Positions 1-8,443 of a stretch of DNA of 64,000 nucleotides are shown one piece after another. The first letter of the stretch is position 1. Each line of letters opens with the position of its first letter. The position numbers and the translations under genes were made by a program. A model generated the notes under the pieces. The model was not told the DNA's origin and did not search any database. It saw nothing but the letters and a program-made list of their open reading frames with translations. The stretch comes from Gelidibacter sediminis (GTDB lineage: Bacteria > Bacteroidota > Bacteroidia > Flavobacteriales > Flavobacteriaceae), in contig NZ_SOBW01000008.1 in the NCBI RefSeq assembly GCF_004364975.1, positions 1,300,610-1,364,609 of the forward strand, given 5' to 3'.

Positions 1-909
1 TAAATAACTACCTATATTTTGGATGTATGATTTAAAAATGAAGGTCGTAGGCCCTAAGACAAGTACTAGTAAAAAGATGGCAGACGCCACTCTAACATTG
101 AGCTTACTTAGCATTTGCACCCCTTTATTTACACCACTAAAGGCTGAAATAGTAGCGGCAAGAGTCACCCCTAAAATTATGATGACCTGATAAAATAACG
201 AGCTCGGAATTCCAAAAACATGGGTCAAGCCGGAGTTAATTTGTCCAACGCCAAACCCAATGGTTGTGGCTAGCCCAAATAAGGTGGTGATAACGGCCAT
301 GATGTCTATCATATCGCCCATCCAGCCGTGAATCCTATTTCCTAATAAGGGATAGAATGCGGAACGTAAGGTGAGCGGCATTTTTCTATTAAAGGTAAAA
401 TACGCCAAGGATAGCCCGACCACCGAGTAGATGGCCCAACCGTGAATGCCATGATGAAGAAATGAAAAGTTGATGGCTTCCTGTGCAATTAACGCTGGCT
501 CATGCCCCGCTAAGCGCGGCGGATTCAAGAAATCGCGCACTGGATCTGCAATACTGAACAGTACTAAACCATTTCCGATGCCCGCACTAAATAACATAGC
601 GAACCAAGCCCATAAACTGAACTCTGGTTTCGCCTTGTGTCCTCCAATCCTGATTTTACCAAACTTACCAAAGGCCATGTATAAGCCAAAAACAATAAAA
701 AGATTGACGACCAATGTATAAATCCAGCCGCCATGAGCAGAGACGAAGGTTTGCGCCATCCCAAAATAGTAATCGGCTTGTTCCTTAAAAACTAGGGTAA
801 ATCCTACCGTAAAAATGATAACCGCGATGGCGGTTAAAAACACGGTCTTATTGACAACGAGACCTAAAAACTTGGATGCACTTTCTTTTCTAGCGACTTT
901 TATCGACAT
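1..909 (-). CDS. BCCT-family betaine/choline/carnitine-type transporter (3' end beyond window)
   Basis: An open frame of 303 codons starts with ATG at 909 and runs off the left edge, so only the N-terminal part of a protein usually over 500 residues is visible. It has several long hydrophobic segments. Residues 110-124 form a glycine-rich stretch, GIGNGLVLFSIADPV, which aligns with the conserved GxGxGLxFxxxAEP segment of transmembrane helix 3 in BCCT carriers. BCCT proteins import trimethylammonium osmolytes such as glycine betaine, usually coupled to sodium. The exact substrate cannot be read from sequence. It is divergent from the genes at 1.1-5.3 kb. The trimethylamine monooxygenase at 35.8 kb suggests that methylated amines matter to this organism. 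Confidence 0.88.
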   Translation of the reverse strand, partial: MSIKVARKESASKFLGLVVNKTVFLTAIAVIIFTVGFTLVFKEQADYYFGMAQTFVSAHGGWIYTLVVNLFIVFGLYMAFGKFGKIRIGGHKAKPEFSLWAWFAMLFSAGIGNGLVLFSIADPVRDFLNPPRLAGHEPALIAQEAINFSFLHHGIHGWAIYSVVGLSLAYFTFNRKMPLTLRSAFYPLLGNRIHGWMGDMIDIMAVITTLFGLATTIGFGVGQINSGLTHVFGIPSSLFYQVIIILGVTLAATISAFSGVNKGVQMLSKLNVRVASAIFLLVLVLGPTTFIFKSYIQNIGSYL

Positions 910-1076
910 ATAAAAATTGATTTATTGAAAAATGACTGTATTTCTTAGAATGTTAATGAGTGAACCTATCAGCGGCCACAGAATGGGAGCCTAATAAATA
1001 AGCGACCCCCATTATAACATTTTAAATATACTTTGCAAATTTTTCGCTTAAATTTTCCAAAGATAATACAGCCCAT

Positions 1077-1120
1077 ATAACCAAGGTTACTATTGTAATT
1101 AAGAGGATGCTTTAAGTTTG
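1077..1120 (+). promoter_or_regulatory. Palindromic operator plus -7 box (class II activator promoter, copy 1)
   Basis: ATAACCAAGGTTAC (1077-1090) is a near-perfect (G/A)TAAC-N4-GTTAC palindrome. Exactly 22 bp later comes TAAGTTTG (1113-1120), a perfect Bacteroidota -7 box TAnnTTTG. No TTTG -33 box is present at the usual spacing, which suggests activator dependence. The same arrangement and spacing occurs three more times in the window. The promoter points into the decayed HMA gene at 1164 and may continue into the gene at 1436. Confidence 0.7.
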
Positions 1121-1163
1121 TCAGAAACCGAATATTCAAAAACAAAAATCTAACTTAAAAACT

Positions 1164-1351
1164 AATAGCACTTCAATACAACTTCAGAATTTAAAATGCA
1201 GCGGCTGTACCATCACCATCAACTCTAAATTAACGCTTAAAAACATTTTCAACATACCAATGGATATCACTGTAAAAAAAGGTTTATATATCAATGACGC
1301 AGAGACAATAGCAATAAAAAAAAGTTAAAAAATCTAGGATATCTTCTTTGA
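1164..1351 (+). pseudogene. Decayed HMA-domain metal chaperone (start codon lost, frameshifted)
   Basis: The frame starting at 1170 reads TSIQLQNLKCSGCTITI, which matches the start of small flavobacterial HMA (heavy-metal-associated) proteins with their CxxC metal site at residues encoded by 1197-1208. No ATG precedes it. The frame stops at 1326-1328, just after a run of eight A. In the shifted frame the sequence continues KLKNLGYLL and stops at 1349-1351, which is the usual C-terminal end of this family. The middle is also unlike a normal HMA domain. The gene therefore looks inactivated by loss of the start codon and slippage in the A run, although its upstream promoter is intact. A sequencing error alone would not explain the missing start. 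Confidence 0.6.
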
Positions 1352-1435
1352 CAGATTCAAATTTATTAACTTAAAAGGCGAAATTCATTTGTGAGCGGTG
1401 TTTCAAACAAACTATCAAATTAATATTGTCCAATC

Positions 1436-2071
1436 ATGAAAAATACTGTTTTAATTACTATCACAATTATGACGTTTTTCAGCTGTAATCAGGATAATAA
1501 GAGCAAGTATATTTCAGTCGAAAAGAAAATAGAGCAACCAAAAGACCGAGAAAAAATCCCAGCGTTGACAAATTTTGATACGGTATCTTACGCTGATCGT
1601 GGCCTAAAGTATGCTCTAAACACTCAAGCTGTATTAGGAAATAACTTAATGAAGGCAATTGAAAGCAGTGGCACCTCGGGAGCCTTAACCTTTTGTAATG
1701 AAAAAGCATATCCATTAACGGATAGCATGGCAAAATTGCAAAAAGTCAACCTCAAGCGCGTAACTGATAAACCCAGAAATCCGGACAATCAGGCTAATGC
1801 TGCAGAATTGGAGCACATTGAAACATTTAAAGAAATTATTGCAAACCAAGAATTACCAAACCCAATGATAAGTGAATCTGGAGGCAAGGTGTTGGTATAT
1901 TATCCTATTCTTACCAATTCCATGTGCTTGCAATGTCACGGAAAACCGAATAAAAATATCGCGTCTTCAACACTATCTAAATTAAAAATACTTTACCCAG
2001 AAGATAAAGCCATTGGTTATGGGGTCAATGAAGTAAGAGGTTTGTGGAGTGTCACATTTCATAAACAATGA
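1436..2071 (+). CDS. Haem-binding DUF3365 (Tll0287-like) lipoprotein
   Basis: A 211-residue protein. The N-terminus is a short hydrophobic signal ending in a lipobox with Cys17, so it should be a lipoprotein. A CxxCH haem c attachment motif, CLQCH, lies at residues 164-168. The spacing and the surrounding GKVLVYYPI and SxxCLQCHG context match the DUF3365/Tll0287-like family of small mono-haem sensor or electron-transfer domains. It lies 36 bp upstream of the thiol methyltransferase gene on the same strand and is probably cotranscribed with it. Its role is unknown. A periplasmic redox role beside sulfur-handling enzymes is inference. Confidence 0.75.
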   Translation: MKNTVLITITIMTFFSCNQDNKSKYISVEKKIEQPKDREKIPALTNFDTVSYADRGLKYALNTQAVLGNNLMKAIESSGTSGALTFCNEKAYPLTDSMAKLQKVNLKRVTDKPRNPDNQANAAELEHIETFKEIIANQELPNPMISESGGKVLVYYPILTNSMCLQCHGKPNKNIASSTLSKLKILYPEDKAIGYGVNEVRGLWSVTFHKQ

Positions 2072-2107
2072 GTTGGCTACTACAGCCATTAAAACAATTT
2101 AAAAGTA

Positions 2108-2692
2108 ATGGACTTATCAGAAGAATTTTGGGACAATCGTTACAAAACCAATGATATTGGATGGGATTTAGGAGAAGTTTCACCGCCTCTAAAGGCCTAT
2201 TTTGATCAATTATCAAATAAGAATTTAACCATATTAATTCCTGGAGGCGGCAATTCTTATGAAGCAGAATATTTACACCAGCAAGGTTTCACAAATGTAT
2301 ATGTTGCAGATTTGTCTAAAACCGCTTTAACCAATATCAAACAGCGCGTGCCTTCCTTTCCTACCTCGCATTTAATTCACCAGAATTTCTTCGATTTGAC
2401 ACTGAAATTTGATTTGATTATCGAGCAGACTTTTGTCAGCGCTATTGATCCGTCTTTAAGAACCAAATATGTTTCAAAAGCTGCTGAACTATTGCATAAA
2501 AATGGCAAATTAGTAGGTCTGCTATTTGATGCGCCTCTAAACGCTGACAAACCACCTTTTGGAGGAAATAAAGCAGAATATCAAGCGTATTTTGAGCCTT
2601 ATTTTAATATTTTGAAGATGCAACCAGCATATAATTCACATCCTAATAGACCGGGCAAAGAGTTGTTTATAAACCTTCAAAAGAAAAAATAA
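2108..2692 (+). CDS. TPMT-like S-adenosylmethionine thiol methyltransferase
   Basis: A 194-residue class I methyltransferase. The N-terminal motif FWDNRYKTNDIGWDLGEVSPPL-type (residues 7-28) is the hallmark of the thiopurine S-methyltransferase family. The SAM-binding loop LIPGGGNSYEAEYL lies at about residues 43-56. Bacterial members methylate sulfide, small thiols, selenium or tellurium species, giving volatile or less toxic products. The exact substrate is not predictable. It follows the haem lipoprotein by 36 bp and is followed by an operator-bearing promoter at 2750. The surrounding genes support a role in thiol or chalcogen detoxification. Confidence 0.8.
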   Translation: MDLSEEFWDNRYKTNDIGWDLGEVSPPLKAYFDQLSNKNLTILIPGGGNSYEAEYLHQQGFTNVYVADLSKTALTNIKQRVPSFPTSHLIHQNFFDLTLKFDLIIEQTFVSAIDPSLRTKYVSKAAELLHKNGKLVGLLFDAPLNADKPPFGGNKAEYQAYFEPYFNILKMQPAYNSHPNRPGKELFINLQKKK

Positions 2693-2749
2693 AACTATTT
2701 AAAATTTTCATAAAAATTTAGATAGCCTTTCGTCTCTATAATCTGTTTT

Positions 2750-2793
2750 GTAACTTAGGTTACTGACAATTTTCTCAATATTGAGTATTTTTA
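2750..2793 (+). promoter_or_regulatory. Palindromic operator plus -7 box (class II activator promoter, copy 2)
   Basis: GTAACTTAGGTTAC (2750-2763) is followed, after exactly 22 bp, by TATTTTTA (2786-2793), seven of the eight positions' fit to TAnnTTTG. The palindrome is followed by TGAC, as at 21861. The inferred start near 2798 leaves a leader of about 13 nt before the ATG at 2811. The promoter should drive the methyltransferase and, if read through the hairpin at 3440, the CstB-like gene. Confidence 0.72.
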
Positions 2794-2810
2794 ATCGATA
2801 AACTATTTAA

Positions 2811-3419
2811 ATGAATAGAAAAGAGCATTGGGAAACCGTTTACGAGACTAAAAATCCGGATCAGGTCAGTTGGACCCAAGAAAAACCTGTTGTCTCCTTG
2901 CAACTTATTAGGGAAAGAAATTTGCCAAAAACAGCTAAAATTATTGATATAGGTGGCGGCGACAGTAAATTAGTGGATTATTTGTTGGAAGAAGGTTATA
3001 CGGATATTTCTGTATTGGATATCTCGGCCAAAGCCATCGAAAAAGCCAAGTCCCGATTAGGAGAAAAAGCCAACAAAGTTCAGTGGATTGTAAGCGATAT
3101 TACCACCTTTAAACCGACGCACACGTATGATTTATGGCATGATCGGGCGGCGTTTCATTTTCTGACAACTCAAGAACACATACGAGCTTATGCCAAATTA
3201 GCCAATGCTTTTGTAACGGACAGTTTGATTATAGGAACCTTTTCTAAGCAAGGACCTCAAAAGTGTAGCGGGTTAGACATCACCCAATATAACGCTGAAG
3301 AATTAACTGTAGTGTTTGGTGATCAATTTGAGAAAGTAACATGTCTCACTACTGATCATACCACACCATTTGATACCGTACAAAATTTTCAATTTTGCAG
3401 TTTTAAAAAACAGAATTAA
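2811..3419 (+). CDS. Class I SAM-dependent methyltransferase
   Basis: A 202-residue protein starting with MNRKEHWETVY. This opening, with the following DQVSWTQEKP, is typical of a bacterial SAM methyltransferase subfamily distantly related to thiol methyltransferases. Motif I is IIDIGGGDSKLVDYLLEEG at about residues 44-62, with an acidic residue at the end of the next strand (ISVLDIS). The DLWHDRAAFHFL segment resembles the post-motif region of the family. The substrate is unknown. It is the first gene after the operator at 2750 and is 58 bp upstream of the CstB-like gene, so a sulfur-related substrate is a reasonable inference. Confidence 0.78.
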   Translation: MNRKEHWETVYETKNPDQVSWTQEKPVVSLQLIRERNLPKTAKIIDIGGGDSKLVDYLLEEGYTDISVLDISAKAIEKAKSRLGEKANKVQWIVSDITTFKPTHTYDLWHDRAAFHFLTTQEHIRAYAKLANAFVTDSLIIGTFSKQGPQKCSGLDITQYNAEELTVVFGDQFEKVTCLTTDHTTPFDTVQNFQFCSFKKQN

Positions 3420-3439
3420 TTAAAAAACTATGACTAATA

Positions 3440-3460
3440 GAGGTTGTTTTAAACAGCCTC
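3440..3460 (+). terminator. Inverted repeat between methyltransferase and CstB-like gene
   Basis: GAGGTTGTTT and AAACAGCCTC form a 10-bp inverted repeat with one G-T pair and almost no loop, in the 58-bp gap before the ATG at 3478. There is no clear T tract, so it may be a weak terminator, an attenuator or an mRNA stability element. Confidence 0.35.
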
Positions 3461-3477
3461 ATTTAAAATATTAAACT

Positions 3478-4809
3478 ATGAATATTAAACAATTTGAATA
3501 CAAACCGCTCTCCCATTATTCTTATGCTATTATTAGTGATGGCAAAATGGCGGTTATAGACCCAGAACGTGATCCACAACAATACCTCGATCACGCAAAA
3601 TCGAATAATGCCAAAATTGTTGCGATACTTGAAACCCATCCGCATGCTGATTTTGTGAGTTCGCATCTCGAATTGCACAAACAGACAGGCGCAACTATCT
3701 ATAACAGTGCCAAATTAGGTGCCGACTATCCGCACCAATCGTTTGATGATGGAGATAGCATCGCTTTAGGCAACATCACTATCAACGCTATAAACACACC
3801 AGGACATTCTCCAGATAGTATTACCATTGTCGCCACAGAGGGTGATAAAACAGCTTTGTTTACAGGCGACACGCTATTTATTGGCGATGTTGGCCGTCCT
3901 GATCTTAGAGAAAAATCCGGCAAAACACAGGCCAAACGAGAGGAATTGGCCGAAATGATGTATGATACCATCACTACAAAATTCAATGATCTACCCGATA
4001 ATGCTGTGGTCTACCCCGCACACGGCGCAGGTTCGTTATGTGGAAAGAACATGAGCGATGCCGCAAGTAGTACATTAGGTATGGAGCGACAATCAAATTG
4101 GGCCTTTAAAAAACAAACTAAAGAAGAATTCATTAGCACACTACTTGCTGGGCAACCATTTATTCCAGCGTATTTTGGCTATAATGTTGATATCAATAAA
4201 GTTGGAGCTGACAACTTAGATCCTTCCATTGCAGAAATTCCGTTTACTGAAAACACTACGGTTAAAGGACTTATAGTGGATATGAGAAATGAAGATTCCT
4301 TTAAAAAAGGACATTTAAAAGGAAGTTTTAATATTCAAGCAGCATCAGACACCGCCAAATTTGAAACTTGGTTAGGTGCCATAGTAAAGCCAAAGGAAAC
4401 ATTCACCTTGGTAATTGACGCTAAAAAGAACAAGGACAAGCTTTTAAATCGTCTGGCAAAAATTGGATATGAAAAACAGGTCAAACAAGTCATTACCTTG
4501 GCAGATGAAAACCTAAAAAAATCTGAGGAATTGGATTTGGAAGATTTTAAAAACAATCCTGATAAGTATACAATTGTTGATGTTCGGAATACAAGCGAAA
4601 TCAATGACGGAAAGTTTTTCAAAAATGCCCTAGCCCACCCACTTCCAGAGTTAAGAGATACCGCGGAGGATATCCCAACAGATAAGCCAATTGTGGTGCA
4701 TTGTGCTGGTGGTTACCGTAGTGCTGCAGGTAGCAGCATTCTCGAAACCAAATTAGAAGGCGCTACCATTTATGATTTAAGCGATGACGTAGAACAATTT
4801 AAAAATTGA
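3478..4809 (+). CDS. CstB-like persulfide dioxygenase-rhodanese fusion
   Basis: A 443-residue protein with three parts. Residues 1 to about 250 are a metallo-beta-lactamase domain of the ETHE1/persulfide dioxygenase type: H54-x-H56-x-D58, His110 in TPGHSPDS, Asp131 in FTGDTLFIGDVGRPDL, and His182 in YPAHGAGSLCG. Residues about 260-345 are a rhodanese-like domain without an active-site cysteine. Residues about 350-443 are a rhodanese with Cys409 in HCAGGYRSAAG. This order and length match CstB, which oxidises low-molecular-weight persulfides and moves sulfane sulfur to sulfite, giving thiosulfate. The residue after Asp58 is Phe rather than the His of dinuclear enzymes, as expected for a mononuclear iron site. 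It overlaps the next gene by 4 nt. Confidence 0.88.
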   Translation: MNIKQFEYKPLSHYSYAIISDGKMAVIDPERDPQQYLDHAKSNNAKIVAILETHPHADFVSSHLELHKQTGATIYNSAKLGADYPHQSFDDGDSIALGNITINAINTPGHSPDSITIVATEGDKTALFTGDTLFIGDVGRPDLREKSGKTQAKREELAEMMYDTITTKFNDLPDNAVVYPAHGAGSLCGKNMSDAASSTLGMERQSNWAFKKQTKEEFISTLLAGQPFIPAYFGYNVDINKVGADNLDPSIAEIPFTENTTVKGLIVDMRNEDSFKKGHLKGSFNIQAASDTAKFETWLGAIVKPKETFTLVIDAKKNKDKLLNRLAKIGYEKQVKQVITLADENLKKSEELDLEDFKNNPDKYTIVDVRNTSEINDGKFFKNALAHPLPELRDTAEDIPTDKPIVVHCAGGYRSAAGSSILETKLEGATIYDLSDDVEQFKN

Positions 4810-5255
4810 GTCTAAAAACACCCATTAAGGATTATGGATTTGTAGTGATTCAACTACTGCTTTTTGTAGCCTATATTTTACCGCTCAAATTATATGAAAT
4901 TCAACTTCCCGAATGGCTACGTTATTCGGGATTGTTTGTTTTAAGTATGGGTGTAATATTAGGAATCGTGGCTACCTTGCAGTTAAACACGAAACTCTCT
5001 CCGTTCCCATCGCCGGTAGAAGATGGCAAACTGATTACCACAGGTGCTTTTCGTATTTCTCGGCATCCCATATATACCGCTCTGTTGTTTTCAGGATTGG
5101 GGTACGCGCTTTACAACCTGTCACTTTACCAAATGTTGATCACCGGATTTCTTCTTCTATTATTTTATTACAAATCCGATTATGAGGAGACCTTATTGAT
5201 GCGGAAATATCCAGAGTATAACACTTATAAAAAAAGCACGCGACGCTTCATTTAA
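4806..5255 (+). CDS. Isoprenylcysteine carboxyl methyltransferase-like membrane protein
   Basis: A 149-residue membrane protein with about four hydrophobic helices. It starts with TTG at 4806, overlapping the stop codon of the CstB-like gene (TTGA), so translation is probably coupled. The C-terminal motif RISRHPIYTALL followed by YEETLLMRKYPEYNTYKK is characteristic of the ICMT/PEMT/NnrU superfamily of membrane methyltransferases, which includes methanethiol methyltransferase MddA; this protein is shorter than MddA. Coupling to a persulfide dioxygenase makes methylation of a thiol or thiolate a plausible but unproved role. Confidence 0.7.
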   Translation: MSLKTPIKDYGFVVIQLLLFVAYILPLKLYEIQLPEWLRYSGLFVLSMGVILGIVATLQLNTKLSPFPSPVEDGKLITTGAFRISRHPIYTALLFSGLGYALYNLSLYQMLITGFLLLLFYYKSDYEETLLMRKYPEYNTYKKSTRRFI

Positions 5256-5289
5256 CATTAGTAGTCTCGAGATTTCCTGATCATAAAGT

Positions 5290-5991
5290 TTACTCATGAG
5301 CATTTGCAGCAATCAAAAGTTGGGCAATGGTATGCATCCCTCGCTTTTTAGCGTGTTGAAGCGGGGTGACACCATCATTATCGGGAATATTGACATCAGC
5401 TCCCGCCTTTATCAACACGTCCACAATGGCAATTTGGGTTTCTCCTGTACTGCCTAAAACAATCGCCTCCATAAGTGCTGTCCATCCTAAATTATTAATA
5501 TGATCTATAGGATATTTTGGGAGCTCGGTGAGTAATTTTACAACCTCCAAATGGCGTTTTTCCGCTGCCGGGATCAGCGCAGTGCCCCCATACCGATTAT
5601 AAATATCGAAACGTGCCCCATGGGAAAGTGTCATTTTTAAAATTGCTAAGTTGCCACTTGCACCAGCATATAAGTGTGGACTGTTTAGCATATTGTCCTG
5701 CGCATTGACATCGGCACCTGAAGCCATGAGCATTTCAGCAATGGTATTGTCGTTATTGTAAGTCGCCAGCATTAAAGGCGTTCTGCCTTTGTGGTCCTTC
5801 ACTTCCAAGTCTGGCTGTGATTTTAAAAGTTGTGCAACGCGTTCAACGTTTCTTTCCGAAACAGCTTTTAATAGAGAAGTCGAATCTTGTGTTGAATATT
5901 CCATACTTTTAGTTTCGCTTGAATTGCCACAGCCTTGTAAGGGCAAGCATCCCATTAAAATTAACAGTAAAATTCTTTGCGTAACCTTCAT
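5290..5991 (-). CDS. Ankyrin-repeat lipoprotein
   Basis: A 233-residue protein with a signal peptide and lipobox LQGC (Cys21). From about residue 40 it contains about five ankyrin repeats, seen as GRTPLMLATYNNDNTIAEML, GADVNAQDN, GWTALMEAIVLG and GVTPLQHAKKRG. Ankyrin repeats mediate protein-protein contacts; in bacterial periplasms similar proteins often partner with catalases or other redox enzymes, but no partner can be named here. It converges with the gene ending at 5255 and is transcribed separately from the operon ending at 6138. Confidence 0.8.
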   Translation of the reverse strand: MKVTQRILLLILMGCLPLQGCGNSSETKSMEYSTQDSTSLLKAVSERNVERVAQLLKSQPDLEVKDHKGRTPLMLATYNNDNTIAEMLMASGADVNAQDNMLNSPHLYAGASGNLAILKMTLSHGARFDIYNRYGGTALIPAAEKRHLEVVKLLTELPKYPIDHINNLGWTALMEAIVLGSTGETQIAIVDVLIKAGADVNIPDNDGVTPLQHAKKRGMHTIAQLLIAANAHE

Positions 5992-6137
5992 AGCGCATCA
6001 ATTAAGGTGAATTATCAAAGATAACGAACATTACACTAATCGGAAACTCTCAGTTTTATACGGATTGAAGGGAGTACCGCTTTAAAGCATAATGGATACG
6101 AGCTCTTAAAGCTGTCAAGCCTCCCTTTTAGATTTCT

Positions 6138-6770
6138 CTATTTCAAACTTCTCAAAAAATCCTTGAATTCTGAGTTACTGTAATCTGCCATACCTTTATG
6201 GGTTAATGCCAAATTACCTGCCGCATCAATCACATACGTTGTCGGAATTGCTGAAGATTGATACATTGGCGGCAAATTACTCGCTGGCGCATAAATTGGC
6301 AGATTGTAACCTTTTCGCTTATCAAAGGCCTTGGCCAATTCAAAATTCTGGTCTAAGGACAGGATGACGAATGCTACCTCATCGCCCATTTCTTCGTGCA
6401 ATTTGTCGATGCTCGGCATTTCTGCAATGCACGGCGGACACCACGTGGCCCAAAAGTTCATAAAAATAACCTTGCCTTTTAAATCTGCTAGAGACGTAAC
6501 TTTTCCGTCCCTATCCATCAATTTCAGACTAAAATCGGCTTCGGTTGCTGTTGTTGAATCACCTGCTTCACTAGTGTTTTCAGAATGTCGCACTTCAGTG
6601 ATGTCCTTAACATCCGGATTCATCAATCCTGTGGCCAAGAGTCCGCGCTGGGCAAATCCAATCACTTCCGTATGTAAGCCCGTTGCGTAAAGCGTGATGG
6701 CTATTGCGGCAAATATGGCGTACTGAATCCAAGAGTTCTTGGCGTTTTTATTGTTATTATCTTTTTTCAT
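6138..6770 (-). CDS. TlpA-like membrane-anchored thioredoxin
   Basis: A 210-residue protein with an N-terminal transmembrane anchor (about residues 14-32), a linker rich in Ser, Thr and Glu, and a thioredoxin-fold domain from about residue 78. The redox motif is WCPPC at residues 110-114 in NFWATWCPPC, followed by a cis-Pro loop (AIPTTYVID). TlpA/ResA proteins act outside the cytoplasmic membrane, reducing disulfides. It is the last gene of a leftward operon and lies 12 bp after the SoxB-like gene. In thiosulfate-oxidising bacteria SoxW-type thioredoxins serve Sox proteins, which makes the pairing notable. Confidence 0.85.
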   Translation of the reverse strand: MKKDNNNKNAKNSWIQYAIFAAIAITLYATGLHTEVIGFAQRGLLATGLMNPDVKDITEVRHSENTSEAGDSTTATEADFSLKLMDRDGKVTSLADLKGKVIFMNFWATWCPPCIAEMPSIDKLHEEMGDEVAFVILSLDQNFELAKAFDKRKGYNLPIYAPASNLPPMYQSSAIPTTYVIDAAGNLALTHKGMADYSNSEFKDFLRSLK

Positions 6771-6782
6771 CTGAGTTCTTTA

Positions 6783-8441
6783 TTAATTAAATTTATAGGC
6801 CGTTCCGGGTACCGTGGAAAACGAATAAGTACCTAAATAGTCGCAATAGGCTCTGCCTTCCAAAGTTGGTGCTACTGGCGAGTTTTTCTGAAGATATTCC
6901 TCAACAGCCTCATGAATGGTGTAGTCCATCACTTTAACATCCTTGACGTTAGGCATGCGACATAAATTATCGAGTGGGTCTCCAGGACGTACACAGGCAG
7001 AGACCGTGTAATATTCGTCATCCTTCATTTCCTCACCTTTAACGATGATGCTTGAAATCCGATTCCCTCGCTCATTTTGACTGTTAAAGCTGACTTTCAT
7101 GCCTGAGAATCGCACTAACCAACCTCCAAAACGTTCTGTCGGATTTTGAGAAAACGCATTATGCATTTCCTTTTCCAACCAGTCCTTAATTTGCTTTCCT
7201 GTAGCCCTTCCGGTTTTTACGGGTTCATTCACCGGCAACAAATTCCATAAATTCGCTCTCGTAATTGGCGCTGGCTTTCCGTCTGCAGGCACAATTGGGT
7301 TTCCAAAACGAAAGCCGTTGGAGATAGAAATATCGGCACCTGTTTTCCAACGTGCAGCATCGGTAATCATGTTATCCATTGGATTTTCAACGGTTAGATA
7401 TCTATAAATTGGTGTGTTTGTATGGCCAACCACCGTTTCTAAATAGGCTTTATAAGGCGCTTTTTCTTCGTCAATTATCGCTTGTAAAGTTTCATCGACT
7501 TTATAAACCTCCGGATCAACATCCATCAGTTCATAATCATCAGCCACTAATTGACCATCCACAAAATGGAGCGTCAACTTCCCTACAAACGATCCAAAGG
7601 CACCGGGCTCGGTAACTTTAGCATATTTCCCTTGAATCATTTCGCGTACGCGTTCATGGGTATCATTGCCTAAAATATAATCGACGTTCTCCGCAATCGG
7701 ATTACTTGCCAATTCCACTTGTTTAAAAATTCCCAGATGCGTCACTAAAAATAAGACATCAACTTTCTCTTTCATTTTAAAGTCGTCGATCATGGTTTTT
7801 AAGTCCCCATCCAAGCCACTAAACCCAATCCCTTCACTAAAAATAGGATTTTGCCGTACGGGAACATCCGGATCGTTAATCCCAACAAAACCAATACGAA
7901 TACCTTCAATTTCTTTGACCCAAGAGGCTGGAAACAATGGTTCTTCGTTAGCTTCGTGATACATGTTCTGAACAATCACTTCTGTCCCGTAATCTTGCAT
8001 CACATTCATCATAATCTCCTTACCGTACACCACTTCCCAATTTCCAGGAATGATGACATCATAACCCATATTCTTAATGATTCTAGGCATCACTTTACCT
8101 TCAGACAAAGCAGTATACCCACTCCCTTGAATCAAATCTCCCCCATCCACAATAATGGTACGATTAGGATTTTTTTGTCGTTCCTGATCAAAGAGTGTTT
8201 TTATATTTGCGAGACCACCTCTATTTTTAAAGACGACTTCATCATTCTCCCAAAACAACTCAGGATGCGGGTCCAATTGTCCGTGAATATCGGCTGTTTG
8301 CAAGATGGTAATGCTCAACGTGTCCTTAGTTTGCACTTTACTGTTTATTGGTGTGGAAGCTTCTGTCTTACATGCCACCGAAATCATTAGTATGCCAATA
8401 AGTAAAGTCGATTTAACTAGTATTTTTTTGATTGTTTTCAT
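6783..8441 (-). CDS. SoxB-like metallophosphatase/5'-nucleotidase family lipoprotein
   Basis: A 552-residue protein with a lipobox ending at Cys24. The N-terminal calcineurin-like domain carries the metal motifs D51-x-H53, GGD (100-102), N134-W135-E136, THLG and GNDTHE. The C-terminal half is a 5'-nucleotidase C domain. Ordinary UshA-type enzymes have GNHE; here the catalytic His is Trp, giving GNWE. SoxB, the sulfate thiohydrolase of the Sox pathway, has GHWEFT at this place. The neighbours (DsrE-like, TlpA-like) also point to sulfur. I therefore call it SoxB-like, but it may be a 5'-nucleotidase relative acting on another S- or P-linked substrate. No SoxYZ, SoxXA or SoxCD is in the window. 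Confidence 0.7.
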   Translation of the reverse strand: MKTIKKILVKSTLLIGILMISVACKTEASTPINSKVQTKDTLSITILQTADIHGQLDPHPELFWENDEVVFKNRGGLANIKTLFDQERQKNPNRTIIVDGGDLIQGSGYTALSEGKVMPRIIKNMGYDVIIPGNWEVVYGKEIMMNVMQDYGTEVIVQNMYHEANEEPLFPASWVKEIEGIRIGFVGINDPDVPVRQNPIFSEGIGFSGLDGDLKTMIDDFKMKEKVDVLFLVTHLGIFKQVELASNPIAENVDYILGNDTHERVREMIQGKYAKVTEPGAFGSFVGKLTLHFVDGQLVADDYELMDVDPEVYKVDETLQAIIDEEKAPYKAYLETVVGHTNTPIYRYLTVENPMDNMITDAARWKTGADISISNGFRFGNPIVPADGKPAPITRANLWNLLPVNEPVKTGRATGKQIKDWLEKEMHNAFSQNPTERFGGWLVRFSGMKVSFNSQNERGNRISSIIVKGEEMKDDEYYTVSACVRPGDPLDNLCRMPNVKDVKVMDYTIHEAVEEYLQKNSPVAPTLEGRAYCDYLGTYSFSTVPGTAYKFN

Positions 8442-8443
8442 AC

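Noticed and set aside
6021-6034. ATAACGAACATTAC, an imperfect match to the shared operator, upstream of the ankyrin gene
   Set aside because: The arms do not match (ATAAC with ATTAC) and no TAnnTTTG lies 22 bp away on either strand.
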